This document shows positions 1 through 6,053 of a stretch of 7,318 nt of DNA, piece after piece. The DNA is from Comamonadaceae bacterium (lineage in GTDB: Bacteria > Pseudomonadota > Gammaproteobacteria > Burkholderiales > Burkholderiaceae_C). A program made the position numbers and the translations under genes. The stretch lies in NCBI GenBank assembly GCA_947457975.1, contig CANGYC010000119.1, positions 1-7,318 on the forward strand, read 5' to 3'. The notes beneath the pieces were generated by a model. That model made no database searches, had not been told where the DNA came from, and saw nothing but the letters and a program-made list of their open reading frames with translations. Positions within the stretch are counted from its first letter, which is position 1, and each line of letters opens with the position of its first letter.

Positions 1-126
1 GAGGCGCAGGCCCTCAAAGGCGCTGGAGACGATGGTGGCCTGCCAGTGGCGGCCATCGCCTGACAGCTCGAGGTGCTGGCAGTCGAGGCCGGCGGCAATC
101 AGGGCTTGGAGTTCTTGGGAGGTCAT
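1..126 (-). CDS. BolA family protein, IbaG-like (partial, 3' end off the left edge)
   Basis: Only the first 42 codons are visible, from an ATG at 126-124 to the window edge. The peptide opens MTSQELQALIAAGLDCQHLE and continues with SGDGRHWQATIVSSAFEGLR. This is the N-terminal half of the BolA fold: a first helix, then the 'SGDGxHW' strand-turn and the 'xxIVSxxFEG' strand. BolA proteins are small (about 80-105 aa) and usually work with monothiol glutaredoxins in iron-sulfur trafficking. In E. coli the IbaG paralogue lies between mlaB and murA, and the position here after an mla cluster favours IbaG over BolA proper. The start lies 25 nt after the exporter permease stop, so it is probably co-transcribed. 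No clear Shine-Dalgarno is visible. The family is secure; the exact subfamily comes from context. Confidence 0.88.
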   Translation of the reverse strand, partial: MTSQELQALIAAGLDCQHLELSGDGRHWQATIVSSAFEGLRL

Positions 127-151
127 GTCGAGTGCACGAAAGCCAGGGTGT

Positions 152-925
152 TCAGTGGCGGATCTTGTAGCCGATCTTCAGCAGGTGCAGCGCGGTGGCA
201 CTGACCACCAGCAAGGCAGTAGCCACCATCAGCAGGCTGATCCAGGGCGAAATATCGCTCACGCCAAAGAAGCCGTAGCGAAAGCCGTCGATCATGTAGA
301 AGAAAGGGTTGAGGTGGCTCACGCCCTGCCAAAAGGCGGGCAGGGAATGAATCGAATAGAAGACGCCACTGAGGAAAGTCATGGGCATGATGACGAAGTT
401 CTGGAACACGGCCATCTGGTCAAACTTCTCGGCCCAAAGGCCGGCGATCAGGCCTAGGGTGCCCAGCAGCGCCGCACCCAGCACAGCAAAGGCCAGGGCC
501 CAGAGCGGCGCCACCACGCCGGGCTGGCCGTAGAAGGCCGTCACCACAAACACGCCCAGGCCCACCACCAGACCACGCAACACCGAGGAGCCCACATAGG
601 CCAGGAACCAGTGCCAGTGAGACAGCGGCGTGAGCAGAAGGAACACCAGGTTGCCCATGATCTTGCTCTGGATCAGGGACGAGGAGCTGTTGGCAAAAGC
701 GTTCTGCAACACGCTCATCATCACCAGGCCAGGCACCAGGAAAGCGGTGTAGCTGACGGTGTCGTAGACCTTCACATGGTCTTCCAGCACATGGCCGAAG
801 ATCAGCATGTAGAGCACCGATGTCAGGATGGGCGCACCCACGGTCTGGCCCGCCACCTTCCAAAAACGCAGGACCTCCTTGTAGAGCAGGGTCTGCCAGC
901 CACTGGCCACAAAGGCGTCCTTCAT
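152..925 (-). CDS. ABC-2 type permease, YadH-like
   Basis: A 257-aa integral membrane protein of the ABC-2 exporter family, close in length to E. coli YadH (about 256 aa). It has six hydrophobic segments, at about residues 28-48, 58-78, 105-131, 138-164, 171-190 and 227-250. It carries the ABC-2 hallmarks: a short cytoplasmic N-terminus with an amphipathic stretch (GWQTLLYKEVLRFWK, 9-23), 'FLVPGLVMMSVLQNAF' at 62-77, and 'MPMTFLSGVFYSIHSLP' at 180-196 followed by 'LNPFFYMIDGFRYGFFG' (205-221). It should form a homodimeric inner-membrane pore driven by the adjacent ATPase. The ATG (925-923) overlaps the ATPase stop as ATGA, and GAGGT lies 6 nt upstream, so the two are translationally coupled. 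The substrate is unknown; related ABC-2 systems export lipids, polysaccharides or drugs. Confidence 0.9.
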   Translation of the reverse strand: MKDAFVASGWQTLLYKEVLRFWKVAGQTVGAPILTSVLYMLIFGHVLEDHVKVYDTVSYTAFLVPGLVMMSVLQNAFANSSSSLIQSKIMGNLVFLLLTPLSHWHWFLAYVGSSVLRGLVVGLGVFVVTAFYGQPGVVAPLWALAFAVLGAALLGTLGLIAGLWAEKFDQMAVFQNFVIMPMTFLSGVFYSIHSLPAFWQGVSHLNPFFYMIDGFRYGFFGVSDISPWISLLMVATALLVVSATALHLLKIGYKIRH

Positions 926-1848
926 GCCGCCACCTCAGGGGACTGGCCGGTCATGACCTCGAGGAAGACGTCTTCCAGGTCGGCCTTGCGGATCTCCACG
1001 TCCTCGGCGTGGAGGCCCGCCTCGCGCACGGCCGCCAGGTACTGCTCGATCTCGCGCGCGTCATGCGCCGGGAACTGAACAATCCGCCCGGTGATGCGGG
1101 CCTGAGCGGCCAAGGCCGGAGGCAGTTCACGGTCGAGCTTGAAGCGCAGCACATTGGACGACGCCTTCTTGAGCAACTCGGAGGTGCTGGCCAGGGCCAC
1201 CATGCGGCCTTGCTTGAGCATGGCCAGGCGGCTGCACAAGGCCTCGGCCTCTTCGAGGTAATGCGTGGTCAGCAGCACGGTGCTGCCTTCGCGGTTGAGT
1301 CGGGCAATGAACTGCCAGAGCGTCTGGCGCAGCTCCACGTCCACACCGGCGGTGGGCTCATCGAGCACGATCACGGGGGGCTTGTGCACCAAAGCCTGTG
1401 CCACCAGCACACGGCGTTTCATGCCACCGGATAACTGGCGCATGTTGGCACCGGCCTTGTCGGCCAGGCCCAGGCTTTCAAGCAGTTCATCGATCCAGGC
1501 CTCGTTGTGGCGCAGCCCGAAATAACCGGACTGGATCCGCAGGGTCTCACGCACGGTGAAGAAGGGATCGAACACCAGCTCCTGCGGCACCACGCCCAGG
1601 AGGCGCCGGGCTTGCGCGTAGTCGCTGATGACGTCGTGGCCATGCACCTTCACCGAGCCCCCGCTGGCGCGGGACAGACCCGCGAGGGTGCTGATCAGGC
1701 TGGTCTTGCCCGCGCCGTTGGGCCCGAGCAGGCCGAAGAATTCACCGGGCTCGATGTCGAAGCTCACATGGTCCAGGGCCTGGACGGCCGTGCCCGTGCC
1801 GCGCGGTCGATAGTGCTTGGAGACAGACTGGAAGGAGACGGCGGGCAT
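922..1848 (-). CDS. ABC transporter ATP-binding protein, YadG-like
   Basis: A 308-aa nucleotide-binding subunit, matching the length of E. coli YadG. Visible motifs are Walker A GPNGAGKT (42-49), Q-loop Gln89 in VVPQE, signature LSGGM (139-143), Walker B VIVLDEP (159-165) and H-loop His196 in TTHYLEE, so it should be a competent ATPase. Residues 230-308 form the C-terminal extension usual in exporter ATPases, ending in the typical 'DLEDVFLEVMTG' (290-301). I chose the ATG at 1848 because the first ABC beta-strand (VSFQSVSKHY) begins at once after it. An in-frame start at 1902 would add 18 residues unlike the family. Neither start has a clear ribosome site. It overlaps the permease gene by 4 nt and follows mlaB after 72 nt. 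'Multidrug' labels often given to this family are not supported by anything visible here. Confidence 0.93.
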   Translation of the reverse strand: MPAVSFQSVSKHYRPRGTGTAVQALDHVSFDIEPGEFFGLLGPNGAGKTSLISTLAGLSRASGGSVKVHGHDVISDYAQARRLLGVVPQELVFDPFFTVRETLRIQSGYFGLRHNEAWIDELLESLGLADKAGANMRQLSGGMKRRVLVAQALVHKPPVIVLDEPTAGVDVELRQTLWQFIARLNREGSTVLLTTHYLEEAEALCSRLAMLKQGRMVALASTSELLKKASSNVLRFKLDRELPPALAAQARITGRIVQFPAHDAREIEQYLAAVREAGLHAEDVEIRKADLEDVFLEVMTGQSPEVAA

Positions 1849-1920
1849 GGAAGCCAGCCATTTTACCGGGCGACGGCTGGGCCGCCCGATGCCGCAACAC
1901 AAGTCCTGGCCCGACCGGGC

Positions 1921-2196
1921 TCAGGCGGCGGGCATGAGCTCGGCCACCCCGTAGAGGCCGGCGAGCTGACGCAGGCGCCCGGGCATGCCGGCCACGGCAA
2001 AGCTCAGACCCATGGCGACTGCAAAGCGACGGCAATCGAGCAGGACGGCGAGCGCCGATGAGTCAAAGCGCTGGAGCGCCGCCGCATTCACCACCACCGT
2101 GGGGCCCGACTGGCCCAGGCGGATCGCAGACTGCAGGGCCCGCGCGCAGTTATTGGCCTGCGCATGGGTGAGGACGGCGGGCAGGCGCAGCTCCAT
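1921..2196 (-). CDS. mlaB: MlaB, STAS-domain subunit of the Mla phospholipid transporter
   Basis: A 91-aa cytoplasmic protein, about the length of E. coli MlaB. It is a single STAS domain: strand 'GPTVVVNAAAL' (31-41), the conserved loop 'RFDSSALAVLLD' (43-54), then helix and strand up to 'LYGVAELMPAA'. In the family, MlaB binds MlaF and is needed for assembly and activity of the MlaFEDB complex. The loop corresponds to the MlaB site around its key Thr; here the aligned residue appears to be Ser46, which is my inference without a computed alignment. The ATG is 4 nt after the mlaC stop. An AGGAA sequence overlapping the end of mlaC serves as ribosome site, implying coupling. The sequence alone would only say 'STAS protein'; position makes MlaB near certain. 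Confidence 0.9.
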   Translation of the reverse strand: MELRLPAVLTHAQANNCARALQSAIRLGQSGPTVVVNAAALQRFDSSALAVLLDCRRFAVAMGLSFAVAGMPGRLRQLAGLYGVAELMPAA

Positions 2197-2200
2197 GGCC

Positions 2201-2845
2201 TCAGTTCCTGCGGGATGAGGCGCTGCCGGCCTTGTTGCGCTCTGCCAGGGCGACGATCAGGCCGTCGATGCCGTTGGCTGAGATCTCCTGCGCAAACTGG
2301 GTGCGGTAGGTTTCCACCAGCCACACGCCCAGCACGTTCAGGTCATAGATGCGCCAGCCGGCTGGGCCTTTTTCCATGCGGTAGTCCAGCTGAATGGGCT
2401 CGCCACGACCCACCACCTCCGTGCGCACGATGACCTCGGTGTCCGTGGAGGCGGCACGCAAGGGCTTGACCGAGACGGTCTGGTCCTTGACCTGGCTGAG
2501 GGCACCGGAATAGGTGCGCACCAGCATGGTCTTGAACTCTTCCTGCAGGCGCTTTTGCTGCTCGGGCGTGGCCTGGCGCCAATTGCGGCCCACGGCCGAG
2601 GCAGTCATGCGGGTGAAGTTGACGTAGGGCATGACCTTGCCGTCCACAAAGACCACGATCTTGCGGATATCTCCGGACTGGACATCCTTGTCGGCCTTGA
2701 CCGTGTCCAGCACCTCGGTGGACAGGCGCTTGATGAGCTGGTCGGGGCCTTCGGAAGAGGTCTGAGCCTGCAGCAGGGGGCTGCACAGGCCAAGAACGCA
2801 AGCCAGGCCAAAGGACCAGAAAGAGTGGAAGGTTCTGCGATTCAT
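2201..2845 (-). CDS. mlaC: MlaC, periplasmic phospholipid shuttle
   Basis: A 214-aa secreted protein (E. coli MlaC about 211 aa) that carries phospholipid between outer-membrane MlaA and inner-membrane MlaFEDB. The N-terminus is a Sec signal: MNRR, a hydrophobic core at 11-24, and likely cleavage after LQA (25-27). Family landmarks include 'DIRKIVVFVDGKVMPYVNF' (59-77), 'MTASAVGRNWRQATPEQQ' (80-97), 'EEFKTMLVRTYSGAL' (102-116), 'IQLDYRMEKGPAGWRIYDLN' (151-170) and 'GVWLVETYRTQFAQEI' (173-188), close to the usual MlaC/Ttg2D pattern. I placed the start at the ATG at 2845 because it gives a normal signal peptide. A GTG at 2881 would add 12 hydrophobic residues. No strong Shine-Dalgarno is visible for either. 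It starts 45 nt after the mlaA stop. Confidence 0.95.
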   Translation of the reverse strand: MNRRTFHSFWSFGLACVLGLCSPLLQAQTSSEGPDQLIKRLSTEVLDTVKADKDVQSGDIRKIVVFVDGKVMPYVNFTRMTASAVGRNWRQATPEQQKRLQEEFKTMLVRTYSGALSQVKDQTVSVKPLRAASTDTEVIVRTEVVGRGEPIQLDYRMEKGPAGWRIYDLNVLGVWLVETYRTQFAQEISANGIDGLIVALAERNKAGSASSRRN

Positions 2846-2890
2846 GTGAAATTGCACGAGGGAAAGCAACAAAAGCAGCACATCCCGCCC

Positions 2891-3694
2891 TCAAGGGCTG
2901 TTGGTCGAGCTCGAAGAAGGAGACGAACCAGCCGGCGGGCTGACCGCAGGCGCCTGGAGGGCAGGGGCTTCGGGCAGAGCGTAGCGCTCCTCGGGTGCGG
3001 TCGGGCGCGAAGGGCTTTGGTTGCCACGGCGGCGCTGCAGATGCGCCTCGCGGATAAAGGTGTACTTGTCCAGCGCGGCCGCATCGAGCACATTGCCGGC
3101 GCCCAGGAAGGCAGCCCGTCTGTCGACGAGGCGAAGCGCCGTGAAGGCTCCCCGAATCCTCTCGTCAGCGGAATTGACCAGATCGCCACGCCAATCGACG
3201 GGCAGGGCTGCCGTGTCGCGCAGGGTGGAGGGGCCCAGCAGCGGCAGCACGAGGTAGGGGCCGGTGCCCATGCCCCAATGGCCCAGGGTCTGGCCGAAAT
3301 CCTCACGGTGGCGCTCAATGTTCAATTTGGAGGCGACATCGACCAAGCCCAACAGACCCACCGTGGAGTTAATGCCCACGCGGGCCAAGCTCTCGACCGT
3401 CTCCCGGGGCTTGAGCTGCAGCAGATTATTGGCGGTGGACCACACATCGGCCAGGTTGCCAAAGAAGTTGCTCACACCAGTGCGGACCACGCGAGGAAAC
3501 ACGGTCTGGTAACCCTTGGCCACGGGCTGAAGAACGTTATCGTCCAGCACCTCGTTGAAGCGAGTGACGCGGCGGTTGTAGCTCTCCCAGGGGTCGCGCG
3601 GGTCGGCGCCGGGCGCTGTGGCGCATCCGGCCAGCACCGACGCGGCCAACAACAGGCAAAGCACCGCAGCGCGGCGGAATCGAAGGAGGATCAA
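2891..3694 (-). CDS. mlaA: MlaA (VacJ), outer-membrane phospholipid-removing lipoprotein
   Basis: A 267-aa lipoprotein that extracts mislocalised phospholipid from the outer leaflet and passes it to MlaC; E. coli MlaA works with porins. The signal peptide ends in lipobox LAGC, with lipidated Cys24. The MlaA domain follows: 'DPWESYNRRVTRFNEVLD' (34-51), 'NFFGNLADVWSTANNLLQ' (76-93), 'INSTVGLLGLVDVASKL' (108-124), 'DFGQTLGHWGMGTGPYLVLP' (132-151) and 'GPSTLRD' (154-160). Residues from about 225 to the end are a Pro/Ser/Ala-rich, probably disordered tail ending in a serine run. Translation starts at TTG (3694-3692), which overlaps the mlaD stop as TTGA. AAGGA lies 8 nt upstream, and no ATG occurs in the signal-peptide region. 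In E. coli mlaA is unlinked to mlaFEDCB; here it lies between mlaD and mlaC. Confidence 0.95.
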   Translation of the reverse strand: MILLRFRRAAVLCLLLAASVLAGCATAPGADPRDPWESYNRRVTRFNEVLDDNVLQPVAKGYQTVFPRVVRTGVSNFFGNLADVWSTANNLLQLKPRETVESLARVGINSTVGLLGLVDVASKLNIERHREDFGQTLGHWGMGTGPYLVLPLLGPSTLRDTAALPVDWRGDLVNSADERIRGAFTALRLVDRRAAFLGAGNVLDAAALDKYTFIREAHLQRRRGNQSPSRPTAPEERYALPEAPALQAPAVSPPAGSSPSSSSTNSP

Positions 3695-4176
3695 GGTTTG
3701 TTTCCTTGGGGAGCGCTGCTGTCGGCGGCCTTGCTGTAGAGGAATTGGCTGATCAGGTTTTCCAGCACCACGGCCGACTGGGTGGTGCTGATCACGTCGC
3801 CGGCGGCCAGGTTCTTCTCATCGCCGCCGGGCTCAATGCCGATGTACTGCTCACCCAGCAGACCGCTGGTGAGGATCTTCAAGGAACTGTCCTTGGGAAA
3901 AACGAAGCGCTTGTCCAGGGCCAGACGGACACTGGCCTGGTAGTTCGTGTCATCGAAGCTGATGGATTCCACACGACCGACGACCACACCGGCGCTCTTG
4001 ACCGCTGCCCGGGGCTTGAGGCCGCCGATGTTGTCAAAGCGCGCCAGCACAGGGTAATTCGTGTCCACCAGGCTGATGGACAGAAGGTTGCCAGCCTTCA
4101 GGGCCAGGAACAGCACAGCGAGGCCGCCAATGAGGACGAACAAGCCGACCCAGGGGTCTTTGCTGGAGCGTTGCAT
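3691..4176 (-). CDS. mlaD: MlaD, membrane-anchored MCE-domain lipid-binding protein
   Basis: A 161-aa protein, a little shorter than E. coli MlaD (about 183 aa). A short cytoplasmic N-terminus (MQRSSKDPWV) precedes one transmembrane helix (about 10-27). The MCE domain follows at about 39-117, with 'ARFDNIGGLKPRAAVKSAGV' (45-64), 'GRVESISFD' (67-75) and the closing 'LTSGLLGEQYIGIEPGG' (102-118). MlaD forms a hexameric ring on the periplasmic side of MlaFE through which lipid passes to or from MlaC. A short amphipathic helix 'LENLISQFLYSKA' (138-150) probably lines the pore top, as in the E. coli hexamer; the missing length is in the tail after it. The ATG at 4176 has only a weak ribosome site (AGAAAG). 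It follows a 147-nt structured leader, and its TGA overlaps the mlaA start. Confidence 0.95.
   Translation of the reverse strand: MQRSSKDPWVGLFVLIGGLAVLFLALKAGNLLSISLVDTNYPVLARFDNIGGLKPRAAVKSAGVVVGRVESISFDDTNYQASVRLALDKRFVFPKDSSLKILTSGLLGEQYIGIEPGGDEKNLAAGDVISTTQSAVVLENLISQFLYSKAADSSAPQGNKP
3703..3707 (-). promoter_or_regulatory. Ribosome binding site deciding the mlaA TTG start
   Basis: On the minus strand AAGGA lies inside the last codons of mlaD, with an 8-nt gap to the TTG at 3694-3692. The spacing is ideal and no ATG or GTG in the mlaA frame lies nearby, so this fixes the unusual start. It implies coupling of mlaA translation to mlaD. Confidence 0.7.
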
Positions 4177-4189
4177 ACATGCTTTCTGG

Positions 4190-4220
4190 AAAAAACCGTT
4201 GCGTGAATGATGAACGGTTT
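4190..4220 (-). terminator. Terminator-like hairpin in the mlaD leader
   Basis: Perfect 8-bp arms (4213-4220 and 4193-4200) enclose a 12-nt loop. On the minus strand the second arm runs into six consecutive T residues (4195-4190). The stem has only three G/C pairs and some of the Ts belong to it, so it would be a weak terminator. It lies in the leader between mlaE and mlaD, ending 13 nt before the mlaD ATG. It could act as an attenuator, a partial terminator for an mlaFE transcript, or a structure affecting mlaD translation. Confidence 0.45.
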
Positions 4221-4233
4221 AGGGTTGCTTCGG

Positions 4234-4255
4234 GCTGACGAGTCAGCTAAAGCTG
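4234..4255. repeat. Two overlapping perfect inverted repeats in the mlaE-mlaD leader
   Basis: Dyad one has arms GCTGAC (4234-4239) and GTCAGC (4242-4247) with a 2-nt centre. Dyad two has arms CAGCT (4244-4248) and AGCTG (4251-4255) with a 2-nt centre. They share bases 4244-4247, so as RNA they are mutually exclusive hairpins, and as DNA they could be a protein-binding site. The repeats are plain in the sequence; any function is inference. Confidence 0.4.
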
Positions 4256-4286
4256 AACAAATTTATCAGTATTTTCTCATGGTCAC
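4256..4286 (-). promoter_or_regulatory. Possible promoter for mlaDACB (AT-rich patch)
   Basis: Bases 4256-4280 hold only 5 G/C in 25, a sharp contrast with the GC-rich surroundings. On the minus strand a GTGACC (4286-4281) resembles a -35 box (4 of 6). TAAATT (4265-4260) resembles a -10 box (4 of 6), but the 15-nt spacer is short. It would give a leader of about 75 nt for mlaD containing the dyads and the hairpin. Only the base composition is strong evidence; the boxes are weak. Confidence 0.28.
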
Positions 4287-4323
4287 CGCAGGCCCGGCGC
4301 CTTAACCTTCAGCGGGCGAGTCC

Positions 4324-5118
4324 TCAAAGGCTGAACATCAGGGCCGTGAGCACGAAATCCAGTCCCAGCACCGCCAAAGAGGCCTGCACCACGGTGCGGG
4401 TGGTGGCGCGCGAGACGCCCTCCGGGGTGGGTTGGGCCTCAAAGCCCTGATAAAGCGCCACAAAGGTGACGGTGATGCCGAACACCACGCTCTTGATGAT
4501 GCCGTTGCCGACATCGCGCCACACATCGACGCCGCCTTGCATCTGGCTCCAGAAGGAGCCTTCATCCACACCGATCAAGGCCACACCGACCAACCAACCG
4601 CCCAGGATGCCCACGGCACTGAACACGGCCGCCAGCAAGGGCATGGCAATGATGCCGCCCCACAGGCGCGGCGCCAGGATGCGGCGCACGGGATCGACCG
4701 CCATCATTTCCATGGCCGATAGCTGCTCGCCGGCCTTCATCAGACCAATTTCAGCCGTGAGCGCCGTGCCAGCGCGGCCGGCGAAGAGCAGTGCCGAGAC
4801 CACGGGACCGAGTTCACGCACCAGGCTGAGCGCGACCAACAGGCCCAGGGCTTCTGCCGAACCGTAGCGCTGCAAGGTGTAGTAGCCCTGCAAGCCGAGC
4901 ACGAAACCCACGAATAGCCCCGACACCGCAATGATGGCCAGGGAATAGTTGCCCAGAAAGAAGATCTGGTCGCGCACCAGGCCAAAGCGCCTGAGGGTGG
5001 GGCCACTGAGGGCAAAGAGCTTGAAAAACAGGCCGGTGGCGTGCCCGATATCGGCCAGCTTGCAGCGGGTGGCATAGCCCAGGCCGGCCAGCAGGCCCAT
5101 GAAATCGGGGCGTTTCAT
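4324..5118 (-). CDS. mlaE: MlaE, permease subunit of the Mla phospholipid transporter
   Basis: A 264-aa inner-membrane permease (E. coli MlaE about 260 aa) that dimerises and forms the lipid path between MlaF and the MlaD ring. An amphipathic N-terminal region (about 10-50) precedes membrane segments near 58-80, 90-113, 150-178, 207-224 and 244-263. The most conserved block of the family is present: '[20 protein letters not shown]' (98-117), '[20 protein letters not shown]' (118-137) and '[16 protein letters not shown]' (138-153), which includes the helix contacting the ATPase. The ATG at 5118 overlaps the mlaF stop as ATGA, with GGAAAGG 7 nt upstream inside mlaF, so coupled translation is expected. 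The next gene, mlaD, is separated by the longest gap in the window. Confidence 0.96.
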   Translation of the reverse strand: MKRPDFMGLLAGLGYATRCKLADIGHATGLFFKLFALSGPTLRRFGLVRDQIFFLGNYSLAIIAVSGLFVGFVLGLQGYYTLQRYGSAEALGLLVALSLVRELGPVVSALLFAGRAGTALTAEIGLMKAGEQLSAMEMMAVDPVRRILAPRLWGGIIAMPLLAAVFSAVGILGGWLVGVALIGVDEGSFWSQMQGGVDVWRDVGNGIIKSVVFGITVTFVALYQGFEAQPTPEGVSRATTRTVVQASLAVLGLDFVLTALMFSL

Positions 5119-5987
5119 CGGCGGGCCTTTCCAGCCAGCGGCTGGTGGGTGCCCGGGCCGAAGTCGCTGGCCGCATCCGGCCCTGGGTAATGAAACTGCA
5201 CCGGGCCCTGGCTGAGGGCATGGACGAACTGGTGCACCAGCGGATCGGTGGACTGCCGGACCTCCTCGGGCGTGCCCTGGGCGGCAATACGGCCATTGGC
5301 CAGGATGACGACCTGGTCAGCGATGCGGAAGGTCTCCTCCAGGTCGTGCGAGACGATGACACTGGTGATGCCCAGGGTGTCATTGAGCTGGCGGATGAGC
5401 TGGGCGGCCGTGCCCAGCGAAATCGGGTCCAGCCCGGCAAAGGGCTCGTCGTACATGATGAGCTCAGGGTCGAGGGCGATGGCCCGCGCCAGGGCCACGC
5501 GGCGGGCCATACCGCCGGAGATTTGCGAGGGCATCAGGTCCCGCGCGCCGCGCAGGCCGACCGCGTCGAGCTTCATGAGCACGATGTCACGCACCAATTC
5601 GTCGGTCAGGGGGGTGTGCTCGCGCAGGGGAAAGGCCACGTTATCGAACACGTTCAGATCGGTAAAAAGCGCACCAAACTGAAACAGCATGCCCATGCGC
5701 CTGCGCATGGCGTACAGGCCTGAGGCATCGAGCCCGCCCACGTCCTGCCCATCGAACAGCACCTGGCCGGCGCCGGCCCGCTGCTGCCCACCGATCAAGC
5801 GCAGCACCGTGGTCTTGCCGCCACCGGAGGCACCCATGAGCGCCGTGACCTTGCCGCGGGGCACGGTGAGGTTCATGCGGTCCAGGATCACGCGCGCGCC
5901 GCCCTCGCCCGGGTAGGCGAAGGTGACATCCCGGAATTCGACCAGGTGGTCAGAGGCGGGGGAGGAGGGGATCTCGGGCATGGGCAT
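5115..5987 (-). CDS. mlaF: MlaF, ATPase subunit of the Mla phospholipid transporter
   Basis: A 290-aa ABC ATPase (E. coli MlaF about 269 aa). Motifs are Walker A GASGGGKT (52-59), Q-loop Gln103 in LFQFGALF, signature ISGGM (156-160), Walker B LIMYDEP (176-182) and H-loop His214 in VSHDLEE. Beyond the ATPase core, residues 249-275 read '[20 protein letters not shown]' and on. This resembles the MlaF C-terminal extension that in E. coli reaches across to the partner MlaF and contacts MlaB; it separates MlaF from generic ATPases. About 15 further residues end the protein. The start is either ATG 5987 or ATG 5981; both lie just after the terminator hairpin and neither has a Shine-Dalgarno. No other ATG, GTG or TTG occurs before the domain. 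First gene of the mla cluster. Confidence 0.95.
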   Translation of the reverse strand: MPMPEIPSSPASDHLVEFRDVTFAYPGEGGARVILDRMNLTVPRGKVTALMGASGGGKTTVLRLIGGQQRAGAGQVLFDGQDVGGLDASGLYAMRRRMGMLFQFGALFTDLNVFDNVAFPLREHTPLTDELVRDIVLMKLDAVGLRGARDLMPSQISGGMARRVALARAIALDPELIMYDEPFAGLDPISLGTAAQLIRQLNDTLGITSVIVSHDLEETFRIADQVVILANGRIAAQGTPEEVRQSTDPLVHQFVHALSQGPVQFHYPGPDAASDFGPGTHQPLAGKARR

Positions 5988-5988
5988 G

Positions 5989-6014
5989 AAAAAGCCGGCC
6001 CCGGGGCCGGCTTC
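5989..6014 (-). terminator. Intrinsic terminator after gltD
   Basis: Bases 5992-6013 are a perfect 22-bp GC-rich palindrome. On the minus strand it is followed by five T residues (5993-5989). This is a classic rho-independent terminator about 40 nt after the gltD stop. As the palindrome has no spare loop, the two or more central base pairs must open to form the turn. It ends one base before the first mlaF ATG, so any transcript entering mlaF from upstream must read through it. On the plus strand no T-run follows it. Confidence 0.82.
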
Positions 6015-6021
6015 GTGGGGA

Positions 6022-6042
6022 CGGCCGTCATCATAACGGCCG
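6022..6042 (-). repeat. Second hairpin between gltD stop and the terminator
   Basis: Arms of 7 bp (CGGCCGT at 6022-6028 and ACGGCCG at 6036-6042) enclose a 7-nt loop. There is no T-run after it, so it is not a terminator by itself. It may protect the 3' end of the gltBD message or slow polymerase before the terminator. Confidence 0.45.
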
Positions 6043-6053
6043 CTGTCTCAGGC

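Noticed and set aside
1867..1888. Inverted repeat CGGGCG/CGCCCG with a 10-nt loop between mlaB and the exporter ATPase
   Set aside because: Six GC pairs arise easily in this base composition, and no T-run follows on the minus strand, so a terminator is not supported.
1849..1902. Upstream GTG/ATG-type start giving the exporter ATPase 18 more residues
   Set aside because: The extra residues do not look like family sequence, and the ATG at 1848 begins the conserved fold with the usual spacing.
1507..2061. Other long plus-strand open frames, such as this one of 184 codons
   Set aside because: They mirror codons of the ABC ATPase and mlaB on the minus strand and show no domain, signal peptide or ribosome site of their own.
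2846..2881. GTG start at 2881 extending MlaC by 12 residues
   Set aside because: It would put a leucine-rich stretch before a normal Sec signal peptide; the ATG at 2845 gives the expected positively charged N-terminus.
2555..3739. A 394-codon open frame on the plus strand, opposite mlaC and mlaA
   Set aside because: It lies wholly antisense to two well-recognised genes, resembles no family I know, and its composition is what GC-rich codon bias produces on the opposite strand.
4234..4260. CTGACGA on the plus strand followed by a small stem, reminiscent of the hammerhead ribozyme CUGANGA core
   Set aside because: The required GAAA box is not in the right place after stem II and no stem I or III could be found, so the match is chance within the dyads.
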